Origin: a virus
DNA: 34,062 bases
IMG/VR virus record: IMGVR_UViG_3300030090_000999
Location: 1-34,062 of that record
Strand: one strand, 5' to 3'
Shown: positions 1 to 9,362 of the stretch, one piece after another
Layout of the letters: each line of letters begins with the position of its first letter
How positions within the stretch are numbered: the first letter of the stretch is position 1
Notes under the pieces: generated by a model
Seen by the model: the letters and a program-made list of their open reading frames with translations, nothing else
What the model was told of the DNA's origin: nothing
Databases searched by the model: none
Made by a program: the position numbers and the translations under genes

Positions 1-1
1 G

Positions 2-1627
2 AGTGATAGTAGATATGGGATACTCTCTAAGTCTGGTGCCGATGCGAAGAAAATGTTTACTGATAAGGTTGTACCTATATCTTTAAACTACCCTTTCTTT
101 TTCAAGCCAATACAAGACGGTATGGATCGTCCAAAGTCTGAGCTTGCGTATAGAGTGCCGGCTAGTAAGTTTACTCGTAAGAAAATACAGAGCAACGAGC
201 AGCTTGAAGAAATAGTAGGTCTTGATACTACTATCGACTGGAAAAACACTGGTGATAATAGCTATGATGGTGAAAAGCTAAGCTTGCTAGTACACGACGA
301 GAGTGGTAAGTGGGAGAGACCTGACAATATATTAAACAACTGGCGAGTTACTAAGACTTGTTTAAGATTAGGTAGTAAAATCGTCGGTAAGTGCATGATG
401 GGTAGTACTAGCAACGCGCTTGATAAAGGTGGTGATAACTTTAAAAAACTATACAATGATTCTGACGTCACACGACGAAATCGTAATGGACAAACGAAGT
501 CTGGCCTTTATTCTCTCTTTATCCCAATGGAATGGAACTATGAAGGATTTATTGACGAATACGGACTTCCAGTCTTTGATAGTAGAAGTGATGATGTACG
601 ATATGGACCGGACGGTGAATTAATAGATGTAGGCGTTGTTGATCATTGGGAAAATGAAGCTGATGGCTTACGTGACGATCAAGACGCGTTAAACGAATTT
701 TACAGACAGTTTCCTCGCACTGAAGAACACGCGTTCAGAGACGAGACAAAGAATAGTATATTTAATTTAATCAAGATCTACGAGCAGATCGATTTTAACG
801 AAGGTAGTAGATACAACGCTCACGTTACTCGAGGAAGCTTTGGCTGGATCAACGGTGTTAAAGACACACGTGTTGTTTTTCACCCAGATCCAAACGGTAG
901 ATTTAGTGTTAGCTGGGTGCCGCCCGCTAGCTTACAAAATAGGCAGATTATAAAAAATGGAATTAAATACCCAGGTAATGATCATGTTGGCGCCTTTGGT
1001 TGTGATAGTTATGATATCAGTGGTACGGTTGACGGCCGCGGTTCTAAGGGCGCTTTACACGGATTAACGAAATTTTCTATGGAAGACGCACCATCGAGTA
1101 CGTTTTTCCTAGAGTATATAGCAAGACCACAAACCGCAGAAATGTTTTTTGAAGACGTTTTAATGGCTTTAGTATTTTACGGCATGCCATTACTTGCAGA
1201 GAACAACAAACCTAGATTACTGTATTATCTAAGACGCAGAGGTTATAGAGGTTACAGCATGAACAGACCAGACAAGTCTTGGAAAAAATTATCAACAGCT
1301 GAAAAAGAAGTTGGCGGTATACCAAACTCAAGTGAAGATATCAAGCAGGCTCATGCCGCGGCTATTGAAATGTATATCAATGATCACGTAGGTCACAAAG
1401 GTGATGGTGAGTATGGTACAATGTATTTTAACGATACGTTGCTTGACTGGTCTAAGTTTGATATAAACCGTAGAACAAAGCACGATGCTTCAATAAGTTC
1501 TGGTTTAGCTATTATGGCTTGCAACAAAAATCTATACGCACCTAATCCCAACAGAGATAAAAGACCATTAAATTTAAATATATCAAAATACGATAACAAA
1601 GGATACACATCCCAAATAATAAAGTAA
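2..1627 (+). CDS. terL: Phage terminase large subunit, C-terminal part (5' end outside window)
   Basis: The reading frame is open from base 2, so the ATG at 53 is an internal methionine and the gene begins before the window. What remains (541 residues) is the end of the ATPase region and the RNase H-like nuclease domain of a large terminase, the motor that cuts phage DNA and pumps it through the portal. The nuclease is indicated by the motif GCDSYDISG near 1001-1027, whose first Asp (codon 1004) fits the first metal-binding acidic residue, and by KHDASISSGLA near 1478-1510, whose Asp (codon 1484) fits the last acidic motif. The Walker A and B motifs lie outside the window. The portal gene follows 3 bases after the stop, the usual phage order. 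The family call is firm; the exact catalytic residues are inferred from spacing and context. Confidence 0.88.
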   Translation, partial: SDSRYGILSKSGADAKKMFTDKVVPISLNYPFFFKPIQDGMDRPKSELAYRVPASKFTRKKIQSNEQLEEIVGLDTTIDWKNTGDNSYDGEKLSLLVHDESGKWERPDNILNNWRVTKTCLRLGSKIVGKCMMGSTSNALDKGGDNFKKLYNDSDVTRRNRNGQTKSGLYSLFIPMEWNYEGFIDEYGLPVFDSRSDDVRYGPDGELIDVGVVDHWENEADGLRDDQDALNEFYRQFPRTEEHAFRDETKNSIFNLIKIYEQIDFNEGSRYNAHVTRGSFGWINGVKDTRVVFHPDPNGRFSVSWVPPASLQNRQIIKNGIKYPGNDHVGAFGCDSYDISGTVDGRGSKGALHGLTKFSMEDAPSSTFFLEYIARPQTAEMFFEDVLMALVFYGMPLLAENNKPRLLYYLRRRGYRGYSMNRPDKSWKKLSTAEKEVGGIPNSSEDIKQAHAAAIEMYINDHVGHKGDGEYGTMYFNDTLLDWSKFDINRRTKHDASISSGLAIMACNKNLYAPNPNRDKRPLNLNISKYDNKGYTSQIIK

Positions 1628-1630
1628 AGC

Positions 1631-3991
1631 ATGGCTGAGTCAGTATATGTTAATTTTCCTTCTCAAGTTGTTAGCGACTTAGAAAAAATGAGTCCAGAGT
1701 ATGGACTTAAAATAGCTAAAGCTATTGAGCAGGAGTGGTTCAATGGAGTACAGTCTAATAGATATGTAGATACGCAAAATAAGTTTCACAGATTAAGACT
1801 ATACGCTAGAGGAGAGCAATCAATACAAAAATATAAAGATGAATTATCTATTAATGGTGATTTATCTTATCTTAATTTAGACTGGAAGCCCGTACCAATT
1901 ATACCTAAATTTGTAGATATAGTTGTTAACGGTATGTCTGAGCGTATGTTTAATGTGACTGCATATGCGCAAGATCAATATGGTGTTAGCAAAAGAACTG
2001 AATATATGGAGTCTCTTATTAGAGACATGCAAGCTAAGACTTATAATGATCAAGCTAGTAAGTTCTTTAACATGGACTTATACGAAAACGATAAAGAAGA
2101 ATTACCAGAAACTAAAGAAGAGCTAGAGTTACACATGCAGCTTAACTATAAACAGGCTGTTGAGTTAGCTGAAGAGCAGGCTATAAACGTTTTGCTAGAA
2201 GGCAATAAATACGATTTAACTAGAAGAAGACTACTCCACGACTTAACTGTATTAGGTATAGCTTGCGTAAAAACAGGTTTTAATACTAGCCAAGGTGTTA
2301 CTGTTGATTACGTAGATCCAGCAAATATAGTTTATTCTTATACAGACTCTCCATATTTTGATGATATATATTATATAGGTGAAGTTAAAACTTTATCTAT
2401 AAACGAACTCGTTAGAGAGTTTCCTAATTTAACTCAATCAGAGTTAGAAGAAATAAAGAAAAGCTCTTATAGACCTAGACGCAAGTACAATAGAGTAGAA
2501 GTACGTGATCAGAATAAAGTTCAAGTTTTATATTTTAACTATAAAACATATAAGAACGACACTTACAAATTAAAGGAAACTGGTACAGGAGGTGAAAGAG
2601 CTATACCTAAAGATGATACATTTAATCCACCAGAAAACAAAGAAGGTGGATACATGAAGTTACAACGCGCTGTAGAAGTAGTATATGAAGGCGCGGTTGT
2701 TATAGGTATTGATAAACTGCTTAAGTGGAATATATGTCAAAACATGATGCGCAGTAAGTCTGACTTCAATAAAGTTAAGATGAACTACAATATTGTAGCA
2801 CCACATCTATACGATAATCGTATTGAATCTTTAGTTAGCAGGATCACTGGTTTCGCTGATATGATTCAGCTTACGCACTTAAAGCTACAACAAGTCATGT
2901 CACGTATGGTGCCTGATGGTGTATATCTTGATGCTGACGGTTTAGCCGAGGTTGACTTAGGTAACGGAACTAATTACAACCCACAAGAAGCGCTTAATAT
3001 GTTCTTCCAAACTGGTAGTGTTATTGGCCGATCTTACACTCAAGACGGTGATCCAAATCCAGGCAAAGTACCTATTCAGCAGATAGCAAACGGCGCTGGC
3101 CAAGATAAAATTGGCAGCCTAATACAGACATACAACTATTACTTACAAATGATCCGCGATGTAACCGGATTAAATGAAGCGCGTGATGCTAGTATGCCTG
3201 ATCCTAAGTCTCTTGTTGGAATACAAAAATTAGCCGCTGCTAATTCAAACGTAGCTACTAGACACATTCTTCTTGGCTCTATGTATTTAACTTCCGAAGT
3301 TGCTGAATCATTGTCGCTTCGTATATCAGATATATTAGAATATTCTCCAACAGCTGATGCTTTTGTTCAAGCTATAGGCTCGCACAACGCGGCTACGTTG
3401 AAAGAAATGTCAGAGCTATACTTATATGACTTTGGTATATTTATAGAGCTCATGCCAGACGCAGAAGAGAAGCAACTTCTTGAAAACAATATACAAACGG
3501 CTTTAGCGCAGCAGCTAATAGATCTAGATGATGCAATAGACATTAGAGAAATACGCAATGTAAAGCTAGCGAATCAGTTATTAAAAATAAAGAGAAAGCA
3601 GAAACAAGAACGTGATCAAAAAATCCAACAGGACAACATCAAAGCGCAAGCAGACGCGAATGCGCAAGCTCAACAAGCCGCTGCTCAAGCTGAGATACAA
3701 AAAAATCAGGCAAAAACTCAAGCGGACTTGCAATTAGAACAAGCTAGAAACCAAGCTAGATTAACTCAACTACAAGAAGAAGTTAGATTAAAGAAAGAGC
3801 TAATGCAATATGAGTTTGAATTAAACCAACAATTAAGAGAGCAAGAGCGCGGTGATAAGATGCAAGTGACACGCTTCAAAGAAGAAGCAAAAGATAAGCG
3901 GGAAACTGCTAAAAAGTTTGAGTCTTCAGGTAATGATATACTTGGAAGCGGAATAGGATTAGACAAGTTTAATCCACAAGTAGGAAATTAA
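1631..3991 (+). CDS. Portal protein
   Basis: This 786-residue protein directly follows the terminase and precedes the scaffold and capsid genes, the usual place for the portal, the dodecameric ring at the capsid vertex through which DNA is packaged. The first ~600 residues look like a folded portal core, with regions such as GLNEARDASMPDP near residue 515-530 of the type seen in large podovirus and crAss-like portals. From about residue 650 to 760 the protein is almost entirely Gln, Ala, Lys and Glu, predicted as a long helical or coiled-coil tail, probably the barrel that projects into the capsid. The start at 1631 lies 3 bases after the terminase stop, suggesting coupled translation. No other function fits as well; the call rests on position, size and architecture rather than a catalytic motif. 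Confidence 0.82.
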   Translation: MAESVYVNFPSQVVSDLEKMSPEYGLKIAKAIEQEWFNGVQSNRYVDTQNKFHRLRLYARGEQSIQKYKDELSINGDLSYLNLDWKPVPIIPKFVDIVVNGMSERMFNVTAYAQDQYGVSKRTEYMESLIRDMQAKTYNDQASKFFNMDLYENDKEELPETKEELELHMQLNYKQAVELAEEQAINVLLEGNKYDLTRRRLLHDLTVLGIACVKTGFNTSQGVTVDYVDPANIVYSYTDSPYFDDIYYIGEVKTLSINELVREFPNLTQSELEEIKKSSYRPRRKYNRVEVRDQNKVQVLYFNYKTYKNDTYKLKETGTGGERAIPKDDTFNPPENKEGGYMKLQRAVEVVYEGAVVIGIDKLLKWNICQNMMRSKSDFNKVKMNYNIVAPHLYDNRIESLVSRITGFADMIQLTHLKLQQVMSRMVPDGVYLDADGLAEVDLGNGTNYNPQEALNMFFQTGSVIGRSYTQDGDPNPGKVPIQQIANGAGQDKIGSLIQTYNYYLQMIRDVTGLNEARDASMPDPKSLVGIQKLAAANSNVATRHILLGSMYLTSEVAESLSLRISDILEYSPTADAFVQAIGSHNAATLKEMSELYLYDFGIFIELMPDAEEKQLLENNIQTALAQQLIDLDDAIDIREIRNVKLANQLLKIKRKQKQERDQKIQQDNIKAQADANAQAQQAAAQAEIQKNQAKTQADLQLEQARNQARLTQLQEEVRLKKELMQYEFELNQQLREQERGDKMQVTRFKEEAKDKRETAKKFESSGNDILGSGIGLDKFNPQVGN

Positions 3992-4008
3992 TTATATAAT
4001 ATTTTATT

Positions 4009-5208
4009 ATGGAAAATGAAAATCAAACAGACCTTGAAGATGTAATCCAAGAGGTTGAAAATGAAACACCACAAGTTGAAGAAGTTGTAGAAGAACAACC
4101 TGAACTTGATTTGAGCAAATTTAATAGCGCGGAAGATCCTAGCGTTATTAAGGTAGATTTATCTAAACCAAACGATGAAACTGAAGAAGGTAACACTGAC
4201 GACGCAGGAGTGGTTAGAGTCGATGAAGACGCCGAGCCCGCACAAAGTGAAGACGAAGTACAACCGCAAGGAGAAGTACAAGAAGAAGTACCAACACTAG
4301 AAGAAGTAACTGAAGAACAAGTCGAAGACTTTAAGGAAGAGGTTGCCGATGCTATTGAAGAAGCGCAGGCTACAGGAGGTGAACTTCCAGAAAATGTAAA
4401 GAAGCTCATTGACTTCATGGCAGATACTGGTGGTGATCTTGAAGACTATGTTAGACTAAATAGAGATGTATCTAGTATAGACGATCAAGATGCTTTACGT
4501 GAGTACTATAGAGATACTAAGCCTCATTTATCTTCAGAAGAAATAAGCTTTTTGATGGAAGATCAATTTGCTTATGATGAATCAATAGATGATGAGCGTG
4601 ATATAAAGAGAAGAAAATTAGCCCGAAAAGAGCAAGTTGCCGAGGCTAAAGCCTACTTAGACAGGCAAAAGTCTAAATACTATGAAGAGATTAAAGCCGG
4701 AAGCAAGCTCACGCCTGAGCAGCAGAAAGCTATGGATTTTTTCAATAGATACAATAAAGAGTCTGAGCAGACGCAGAAGACTGTAGAAAAACAAAAGTTA
4801 GTTTTTAATAAGAAGACACAACAAGTTTTCAACGACGAGTTCAAAGGTTTTGACTACAATGTCGGGGATAAAACTTACAGGTATTCTGTTAAAGACGCCG
4901 AGCAAATTAAAAACACTCAAAGCGATATTAACAATTTTGTCGGAAAGTTTCTTGACGAAAACAATACGATGAGTGATGCAAAAGGTTACCACAAAAGTTT
5001 ATTTACAGCCATGAACGCGGATGCTGTCGCTAGGCACTTTTATGAACAAGGTAAGGCTGACGCTTTGAAAGAAACAGTAGCTAAGTCTAAAAATATTAAT
5101 ATGGACCCAAGACAATCGCACGGTGTGGTTGAAGCAGGTGGTATTAAAGTTCGTGTGTTAGGTGACGATTCAAACTCTTTTAAATTTAAAATGAAAAGTA
5201 AAAAATAA
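4009..5208 (+). CDS. Probable scaffolding / capsid assembly protein
   Basis: A 399-residue protein between portal and major capsid protein. The first ~125 residues are extremely rich in Glu, Asp, Val and Gln (about one residue in three acidic), with no predicted fold. The middle, about residues 130-270, is charged and helical, and the C-terminus is basic, ending in KMKSKK. An acidic, helical protein with a basic C-terminal tail just before the capsid gene is the usual profile of a phage scaffolding protein, whose basic end docks on the capsid protein. No protease motif is evident, so it could also be a capsid assembly cofactor without scaffold function. The start ATG at 4009 follows an A/T-only leader and has no Shine-Dalgarno site. 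Confidence 0.65.
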   Translation: MENENQTDLEDVIQEVENETPQVEEVVEEQPELDLSKFNSAEDPSVIKVDLSKPNDETEEGNTDDAGVVRVDEDAEPAQSEDEVQPQGEVQEEVPTLEEVTEEQVEDFKEEVADAIEEAQATGGELPENVKKLIDFMADTGGDLEDYVRLNRDVSSIDDQDALREYYRDTKPHLSSEEISFLMEDQFAYDESIDDERDIKRRKLARKEQVAEAKAYLDRQKSKYYEEIKAGSKLTPEQQKAMDFFNRYNKESEQTQKTVEKQKLVFNKKTQQVFNDEFKGFDYNVGDKTYRYSVKDAEQIKNTQSDINNFVGKFLDENNTMSDAKGYHKSLFTAMNADAVARHFYEQGKADALKETVAKSKNINMDPRQSHGVVEAGGIKVRVLGDDSNSFKFKMKSKK

Positions 5209-5221
5209 AAATTAAGAAAAA

Positions 5222-6715
5222 ATGGCAATTAATGCAGGACCTAATTTGAATAGCGTGCCAGCTTCACAGCAGCAAACGTTATCTTCAAATTACTTAGATC
5301 TTTCATCTGCTTCTAACGCAGGTTGGGGTCAACAATATGTTCCAGATCTAATGGAGAAAGAAGCTGAAGTATTCGGACCGCGTACTATTTCAGGTTTCCT
5401 TTCACAAGTTGGAGCTGAAGAGTCTATGACAGCTGACCAAGTTATTTGGTCTGAGCAAGGTAGACTACACCTTTCGTACAAAGGTAAGACGACGGGCACT
5501 GCCACAGTATTACTACAAGGAGATATCGATGAGGCTTTATACAATGCTTCTGGTATTTCTAGTGCTACTGGTGGTGGTCACGGTGTTAGAGTAAATGACA
5601 CAGTTATTATTGCAAACTCTGTTGAAGTTGTAAAAGCTTTAGTAGTTAGCATATCTACTGACACTCTAACTATTGCACCTTACGGAGCAACAACTATCAC
5701 TCACGGAGCTGGTACAAACGCTGATAAAGATTGTACTATCTTAGTTTACGGTTCTGAGTTTGGTAAAGGTAAAACTTACGGTAACGCAACTGCTGGAGCT
5801 TCTGACTCTAGAGGCGCTAACGAGCCAGACTTTAAGACGTTTACTAACAAGCCTATCATTATGAAAGACTACTACGAGGTATCAGGATCTGATGCTTCTC
5901 GTATTGGTTGGGTTGAGATAGCTGCTGAAGATGGTCAATCAGGTTACTTATGGTACTTAAAAGCCGAAGCAGATACTCGTGCTCGTTTCAATGATTACAT
6001 TGAGATGTCTATGATTGAGTCTGTAAAAGGTTTAGATAGTACTGCTGCAACTGACGCTGACGTAGAGATTAATGGTAACGGAAACGCTTTCGGTACAGAA
6101 GGTTTATTCGCTGCTATTGAAGATCGTGGTAACATTACTACTGGTGTAACTGGTGTTAATGCGGCTACTGACTTAGCTGAATTTGACGCTATCTTAGCTG
6201 AGTTTGATTCTCAAGGTGCTATTGAAGAGAACATGCTATTTGTTAACCGTGCTACATCTCTAGCATTTGACGACATGCTTGCTTCAATGAACTCATATGG
6301 TGCTGGCGGTACTTCTTACGGAGTGTTTGAAAATGACGAAGACATGGCCCTAAACCTTGGCTTCTCAGGTTTCCGTCGCGGATCTTACGACTTCTACAAG
6401 TCTGACTTCCGCTACTTAAACGATCAAGCTACTCGTGGAGGTATCAACGCTGTCGCTGGATCAAACGCTATTCGTGGTGTTATTATCCCAGCTGGTACTT
6501 CAACTGTATACGATCAATCATTAGGCAAGAACCTTAAGCGTCCTTTCCTACACGTTCGTTTCAGAGCTTCTGCTACTGACGACCGTCGTATGAAGACTTG
6601 GGTTACTGGTTCAGTTGGTGCTGCTACATCTGCGCTTGACGCAATGCAGCTTCACATGCTAACTGAGCGCTGCTTAGTAGTTCAAGGAGCTAACAACTTT
6701 ATGTTGATGCAGTAA
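5222..6715 (+). CDS. Major capsid protein
   Basis: A 497-residue protein after the scaffold-like gene. Around residues 207-265 it has the stretch NKPIIMKDYYEVSGSDAS followed by GYLWYLKAEADTRARFNDY, a pattern I recognise from major capsid proteins of crAss-like and uncultured marine phages with the HK97 fold. A Gly/Thr/Val-rich beta segment near residues 85-170 may be an inserted surface domain. Its codon use differs from its neighbours: 16 of its 20 arginines use CGT or CGC, while flanking genes mostly use AGA, as expected for the most highly translated gene. More C-ending codons (TTC, AAC, GAC) point the same way. A strong terminator hairpin lies 13 bases after the stop. No cleavage site or prodomain can be recognised with confidence. 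Confidence 0.87.
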   Translation: MAINAGPNLNSVPASQQQTLSSNYLDLSSASNAGWGQQYVPDLMEKEAEVFGPRTISGFLSQVGAEESMTADQVIWSEQGRLHLSYKGKTTGTATVLLQGDIDEALYNASGISSATGGGHGVRVNDTVIIANSVEVVKALVVSISTDTLTIAPYGATTITHGAGTNADKDCTILVYGSEFGKGKTYGNATAGASDSRGANEPDFKTFTNKPIIMKDYYEVSGSDASRIGWVEIAAEDGQSGYLWYLKAEADTRARFNDYIEMSMIESVKGLDSTAATDADVEINGNGNAFGTEGLFAAIEDRGNITTGVTGVNAATDLAEFDAILAEFDSQGAIEENMLFVNRATSLAFDDMLASMNSYGAGGTSYGVFENDEDMALNLGFSGFRRGSYDFYKSDFRYLNDQATRGGINAVAGSNAIRGVIIPAGTSTVYDQSLGKNLKRPFLHVRFRASATDDRRMKTWVTGSVGAATSALDAMQLHMLTERCLVVQGANNFMLMQ

Positions 6716-6728
6716 ACTATGTTTATCG

Positions 6729-6764
6729 AAACTACCTCACCTTCGGGTGGGGTAGTTTTATATT
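6729..6764 (+). terminator. Rho-independent terminator after the major capsid gene
   Basis: A 13-base-pair stem (6729-6741 with 6746-6758, one G-T wobble) closes the four-base loop TTCG with a C-G pair, the very stable C(UUCG)G tetraloop. The right arm ends in TTT and continues into a T/A-rich tract. This is a textbook intrinsic terminator directly behind the capsid gene and probably separates its transcript level from the downstream genes. Confidence 0.9.
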
Positions 6765-6782
6765 ATTTAATTATATTATATT

Positions 6783-7610
6783 ATGGCAAAAAAGAAAACA
6801 CAAGAGGTTGTAGAAGAACCTCAAATAGAGACTGTTGTAGCTGAAGCGCCGAAGCCTAAGCCAACTCCAGTAGTAGAAAAACCAAAGAATACTTGGGAAT
6901 TTAAAGATAGAGTTTATTATTTAAAAGGTAGTAAAAAGCCTTTATCATATTCTATTAGAACCTCTAATTTATTTTACTTTGATAAAGAAAAAGGTTATGA
7001 ACGTGAAATTAAATATTGTCAAAATCAAAGCACTTGCTTCGTCGATGAAATGAAAGGTGATCAAAGATTAGAGCATGTTGTGTTTAGAAACGGTGCGTAT
7101 TTTGTGCCAAAAGAAAAAACAACACTACAAAAGTTCTTATCTTTATACCACCCTCATAATGGTAATTTGTTTTACGAGCATAAGCCTGTCGAAATAGCTG
7201 CAAACCAAATTGATATTCTAGAAATGGAAGTAGAAGCATTAGTCGCTGCTAAAAACATTGATATTGAAATGGCAGAAGCTATAATGAGAGTAGAGGTTGG
7301 TTCTGAAGTATCTAAGATGAGTTCTAAGGAGCTTAAACGCGATTTATTACTATATGCTAAGAGAAACCCAGCAGTGTTCTTAGAACTGTTAAATGATGAC
7401 AACGTAGTTCTTAGGAACTTTGGTATCAAAGCAGTTGAACTTGGTATTATCAAACTTTCAAATGATCAACGCTACTTTATGTGGGGATCAAACGACAGAA
7501 AGATCATGACGGTGCCTTTTGACGAGCATCCATACACAGCTTTAGCGCATTGGTTTAAAACTGATGAAGGTATGGAAATTTACTCTAATATAGAGAAAAG
7601 ATTAAACTAA
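6783..7610 (+). CDS. Conserved phage head/neck protein of unknown function
   Basis: A 275-residue protein between two hairpins, right after the capsid gene. The first ~35 residues are Lys, Glu, Pro and Val rich (AEAPKPKPTPVVEKPKN) and probably disordered. The remainder looks folded: a mixed beta region to about residue 130 with FVDEMKGDQRLEHVVF, then helical segments (residues ~135-230) such as SSKELKRDLLLYAKRNP. I recall similar proteins directly downstream of the capsid gene in uncultured marine phages, but no function is known to me. Position suggests a capsid decoration or head-completion role; this is inference only. The leader is A/T-only with no Shine-Dalgarno site. Confidence 0.6.
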   Translation: MAKKKTQEVVEEPQIETVVAEAPKPKPTPVVEKPKNTWEFKDRVYYLKGSKKPLSYSIRTSNLFYFDKEKGYEREIKYCQNQSTCFVDEMKGDQRLEHVVFRNGAYFVPKEKTTLQKFLSLYHPHNGNLFYEHKPVEIAANQIDILEMEVEALVAAKNIDIEMAEAIMRVEVGSEVSKMSSKELKRDLLLYAKRNPAVFLELLNDDNVVLRNFGIKAVELGIIKLSNDQRYFMWGSNDRKIMTVPFDEHPYTALAHWFKTDEGMEIYSNIEKRLN

Positions 7611-7618
7611 CTAGTTGT

Positions 7619-7650
7619 GTGACTGCCCTTCGGGGCGGTCACTAAACTTT
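7619..7650 (+). terminator. Second C(UUCG)G hairpin, probable terminator or mRNA-stabilising stem
   Basis: A 10-base-pair stem (7619-7628 with 7633-7642, one G-T wobble) closes a TTCG loop with a C-G pair, as in the hairpin behind the capsid gene. The bases after it, TAAACTTT, hold only a weak T tract, so termination would be leaky. It may instead protect the 3' end of a processed transcript. Confidence 0.7.
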
Positions 7651-7661
7651 AAAAACGAATT

Positions 7662-8411
7662 ATGGCAGTAAGTGTAGACACGGTATATCAAAGAGTATTA
7701 GCTCTTGCAAATAAAGAGCAACGAGGTTATATTACACCACAGGAATATAACTTACTTGCCAACCAGGCTCAAATGCAAATATTTGAGTCTTATTTTTATG
7801 CTAAAAATCAAAGAGAACGTACTGAGCCGAATAGATCTGCGGAAGTAGATGAAACTGATATTAGCGAGTTAATAGATTTAAAACTTAGACCGTTTGTTAA
7901 CGTAGAAAACGTAGCAGGTGGAACCTCTTTTCCAACAGCGTTAGTTAACTCTGGTGTGTCTTATGATATATATCAAACGGGCAAGCTGTTTTACAACGGC
8001 CAAGTTTGCAGTAAGATATCTGTTAATGAACTCAATCGCATGTCTACTTCTGTTAGACACTATAGCACGATGCAAAATCAAAGCCCGGTATTTATTGATA
8101 GCTACAACAACGGTGAAGATGTTTTAGTTTATGCTGGACCCACAGATACCGGTACCTTTGAAAATAAAACTACAGGAGTAACCATAGAGTGCTTTAGAAA
8201 GCCAATAGAAGTTGAGTGGGCTTACGTTGTAGTAAACGAAAAAGCTTTATATAACGCTAATGTAGCAGTTGATTTTGAGTTACATATATCAGAAGAAGAT
8301 ACGTTAGTCAATAAAATATTAGAGCTCGCTGGTATTATAATGAACAAGCCTGGATTGATTGCCGCAGCGGCTCAATACAGCGCTAACGAACTAGAAATAC
8401 AAAAAGTGTAA
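7662..8411 (+). CDS. Probable head-tail adaptor / ring protein
   Basis: A 249-residue protein between the head genes and the large tail genes. Its N-terminus (VDTVYQRVLALANKEQRGYI, then a P-x-E-Y-N-L-L-A-N-Q-A motif near residues 26-36) is helical and is a pattern I associate with adaptor or tail-tubular proteins encoded near capsid genes in marine podovirus-like phages. The centre is beta-rich and the C-terminus helical. No enzymatic motif is visible. Its stop is followed after 3 bases by the next gene, so the two are probably translated together and form neighbouring neck layers. The specific ring position is not determinable from sequence. Confidence 0.5.
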   Translation: MAVSVDTVYQRVLALANKEQRGYITPQEYNLLANQAQMQIFESYFYAKNQRERTEPNRSAEVDETDISELIDLKLRPFVNVENVAGGTSFPTALVNSGVSYDIYQTGKLFYNGQVCSKISVNELNRMSTSVRHYSTMQNQSPVFIDSYNNGEDVLVYAGPTDTGTFENKTTGVTIECFRKPIEVEWAYVVVNEKALYNANVAVDFELHISEEDTLVNKILELAGIIMNKPGLIAAAAQYSANELEIQKV

Positions 8412-8414
8412 ACA

Positions 8415-9359
8415 ATGGGTATAATAAAATCAGCTCCTCAAACATATTATGATAATACTAATCCAGATTTTGGTAATTATCGATATGTACCGCTAAGTGA
8501 TATTATAGGATCATTTAACGCAGCTTATGTAGGTAAAGGAAAAATATGTGAAGGAGTTTTAGGTATGGACGTAAATTTCCATGCTATACGCGCTTTGCAA
8601 GAGTTGAGCTATGACACTCTTAAGTGCACTAAAGATTTAGAAGTAGAAGTACCGTCATCACTGGTACTAGTTATGCCAGTAGACTACGTTAATTACGTAA
8701 GTTTGCAATGGGTTGATGATAACGGCATATTCCGTAGATTATATCCTACGAATAAATCAGGTAATCCTTTTGATGTTCAAAACAGTGTAGAAGGTTATGG
8801 TGGTTTTACTACAACACCAGTTTTAAACAGTGAGTCAGATGTTGACAGAGAACCAGCTGATGCAGATGGTAATTTTGGCTCTACAAGCTTTGAAAGCTTT
8901 AAAGCTCAAAACGTAAACGATATTGGTAATCTTGATGCAGACGAAATAGATGATGTGTATGGAGATTTAGTTGGTGGTAGATACGGTATCGATCCTCAAT
9001 ATGCTCAAGCTAACGGCACGTTCTTTGTAGACGAAACTCAAGGCAAGTTCCACTTTAGCTCAAGTGTAGCTGGTAAAACAGTAGTACTTAAGTATATTAG
9101 CGATGGTATTGTATCGACAAGTTCTGCTGGTATTGATCTCACAGCATGTGAAGTGCCAAAGCTTGCTGAAGAAGCTATATACAAGCATATACTATACGGA
9201 GTGTTGTCTGCTAGAAAAGATACACCAGGCGGTTTACTTGGCCAACTCAAGCGAGAGAAGTTTGCTGAGACAAGAAAAGCTAAGCTTAGGCTTTCAAATA
9301 TTAAGCTAGAAGAATTAACTCAAGTACTTAGAGGAAGCTCTAAAATAATTAAGCACTAA
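8415..9359 (+). CDS. Probable neck / tail-tubular structural protein
   Basis: A 314-residue protein in the neck cluster. It contains a segment around residues 35-115 with NFHAIRALQELSYDTL and LVMPVDYVNYVSLQWVDDNG, followed by a YPT element, a combination recurring in neck or ring proteins of crAss-like and related marine phages (from memory). An Asp/Gly-rich loop region near residues 140-200 separates this from a C-terminal beta strand and a basic helical tail (residues ~255-314). Genes on both sides lie within 4 bases. No catalytic motif was seen, and assignment to a particular ring is not possible here. Confidence 0.5.
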   Translation: MGIIKSAPQTYYDNTNPDFGNYRYVPLSDIIGSFNAAYVGKGKICEGVLGMDVNFHAIRALQELSYDTLKCTKDLEVEVPSSLVLVMPVDYVNYVSLQWVDDNGIFRRLYPTNKSGNPFDVQNSVEGYGGFTTTPVLNSESDVDREPADADGNFGSTSFESFKAQNVNDIGNLDADEIDDVYGDLVGGRYGIDPQYAQANGTFFVDETQGKFHFSSSVAGKTVVLKYISDGIVSTSSAGIDLTACEVPKLAEEAIYKHILYGVLSARKDTPGGLLGQLKREKFAETRKAKLRLSNIKLEELTQVLRGSSKIIKH

Positions 9360-9362
9360 CAT

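Noticed and set aside
3995-4000. TATAAT hexamer upstream of the scaffold-like gene
   Set aside because: No convincing -35 element at the right distance, and the whole leader is A/T-only; it would also start transcription almost at the start codon.
4023-4418. Antisense ORF of 131 residues, Ser/Thr/Cys-rich
   Set aside because: It is the mirror of the Glu/Gln/Val-rich scaffold-like gene; its composition follows from GAA/GAAGTA codons read backwards, and it has no independent support.
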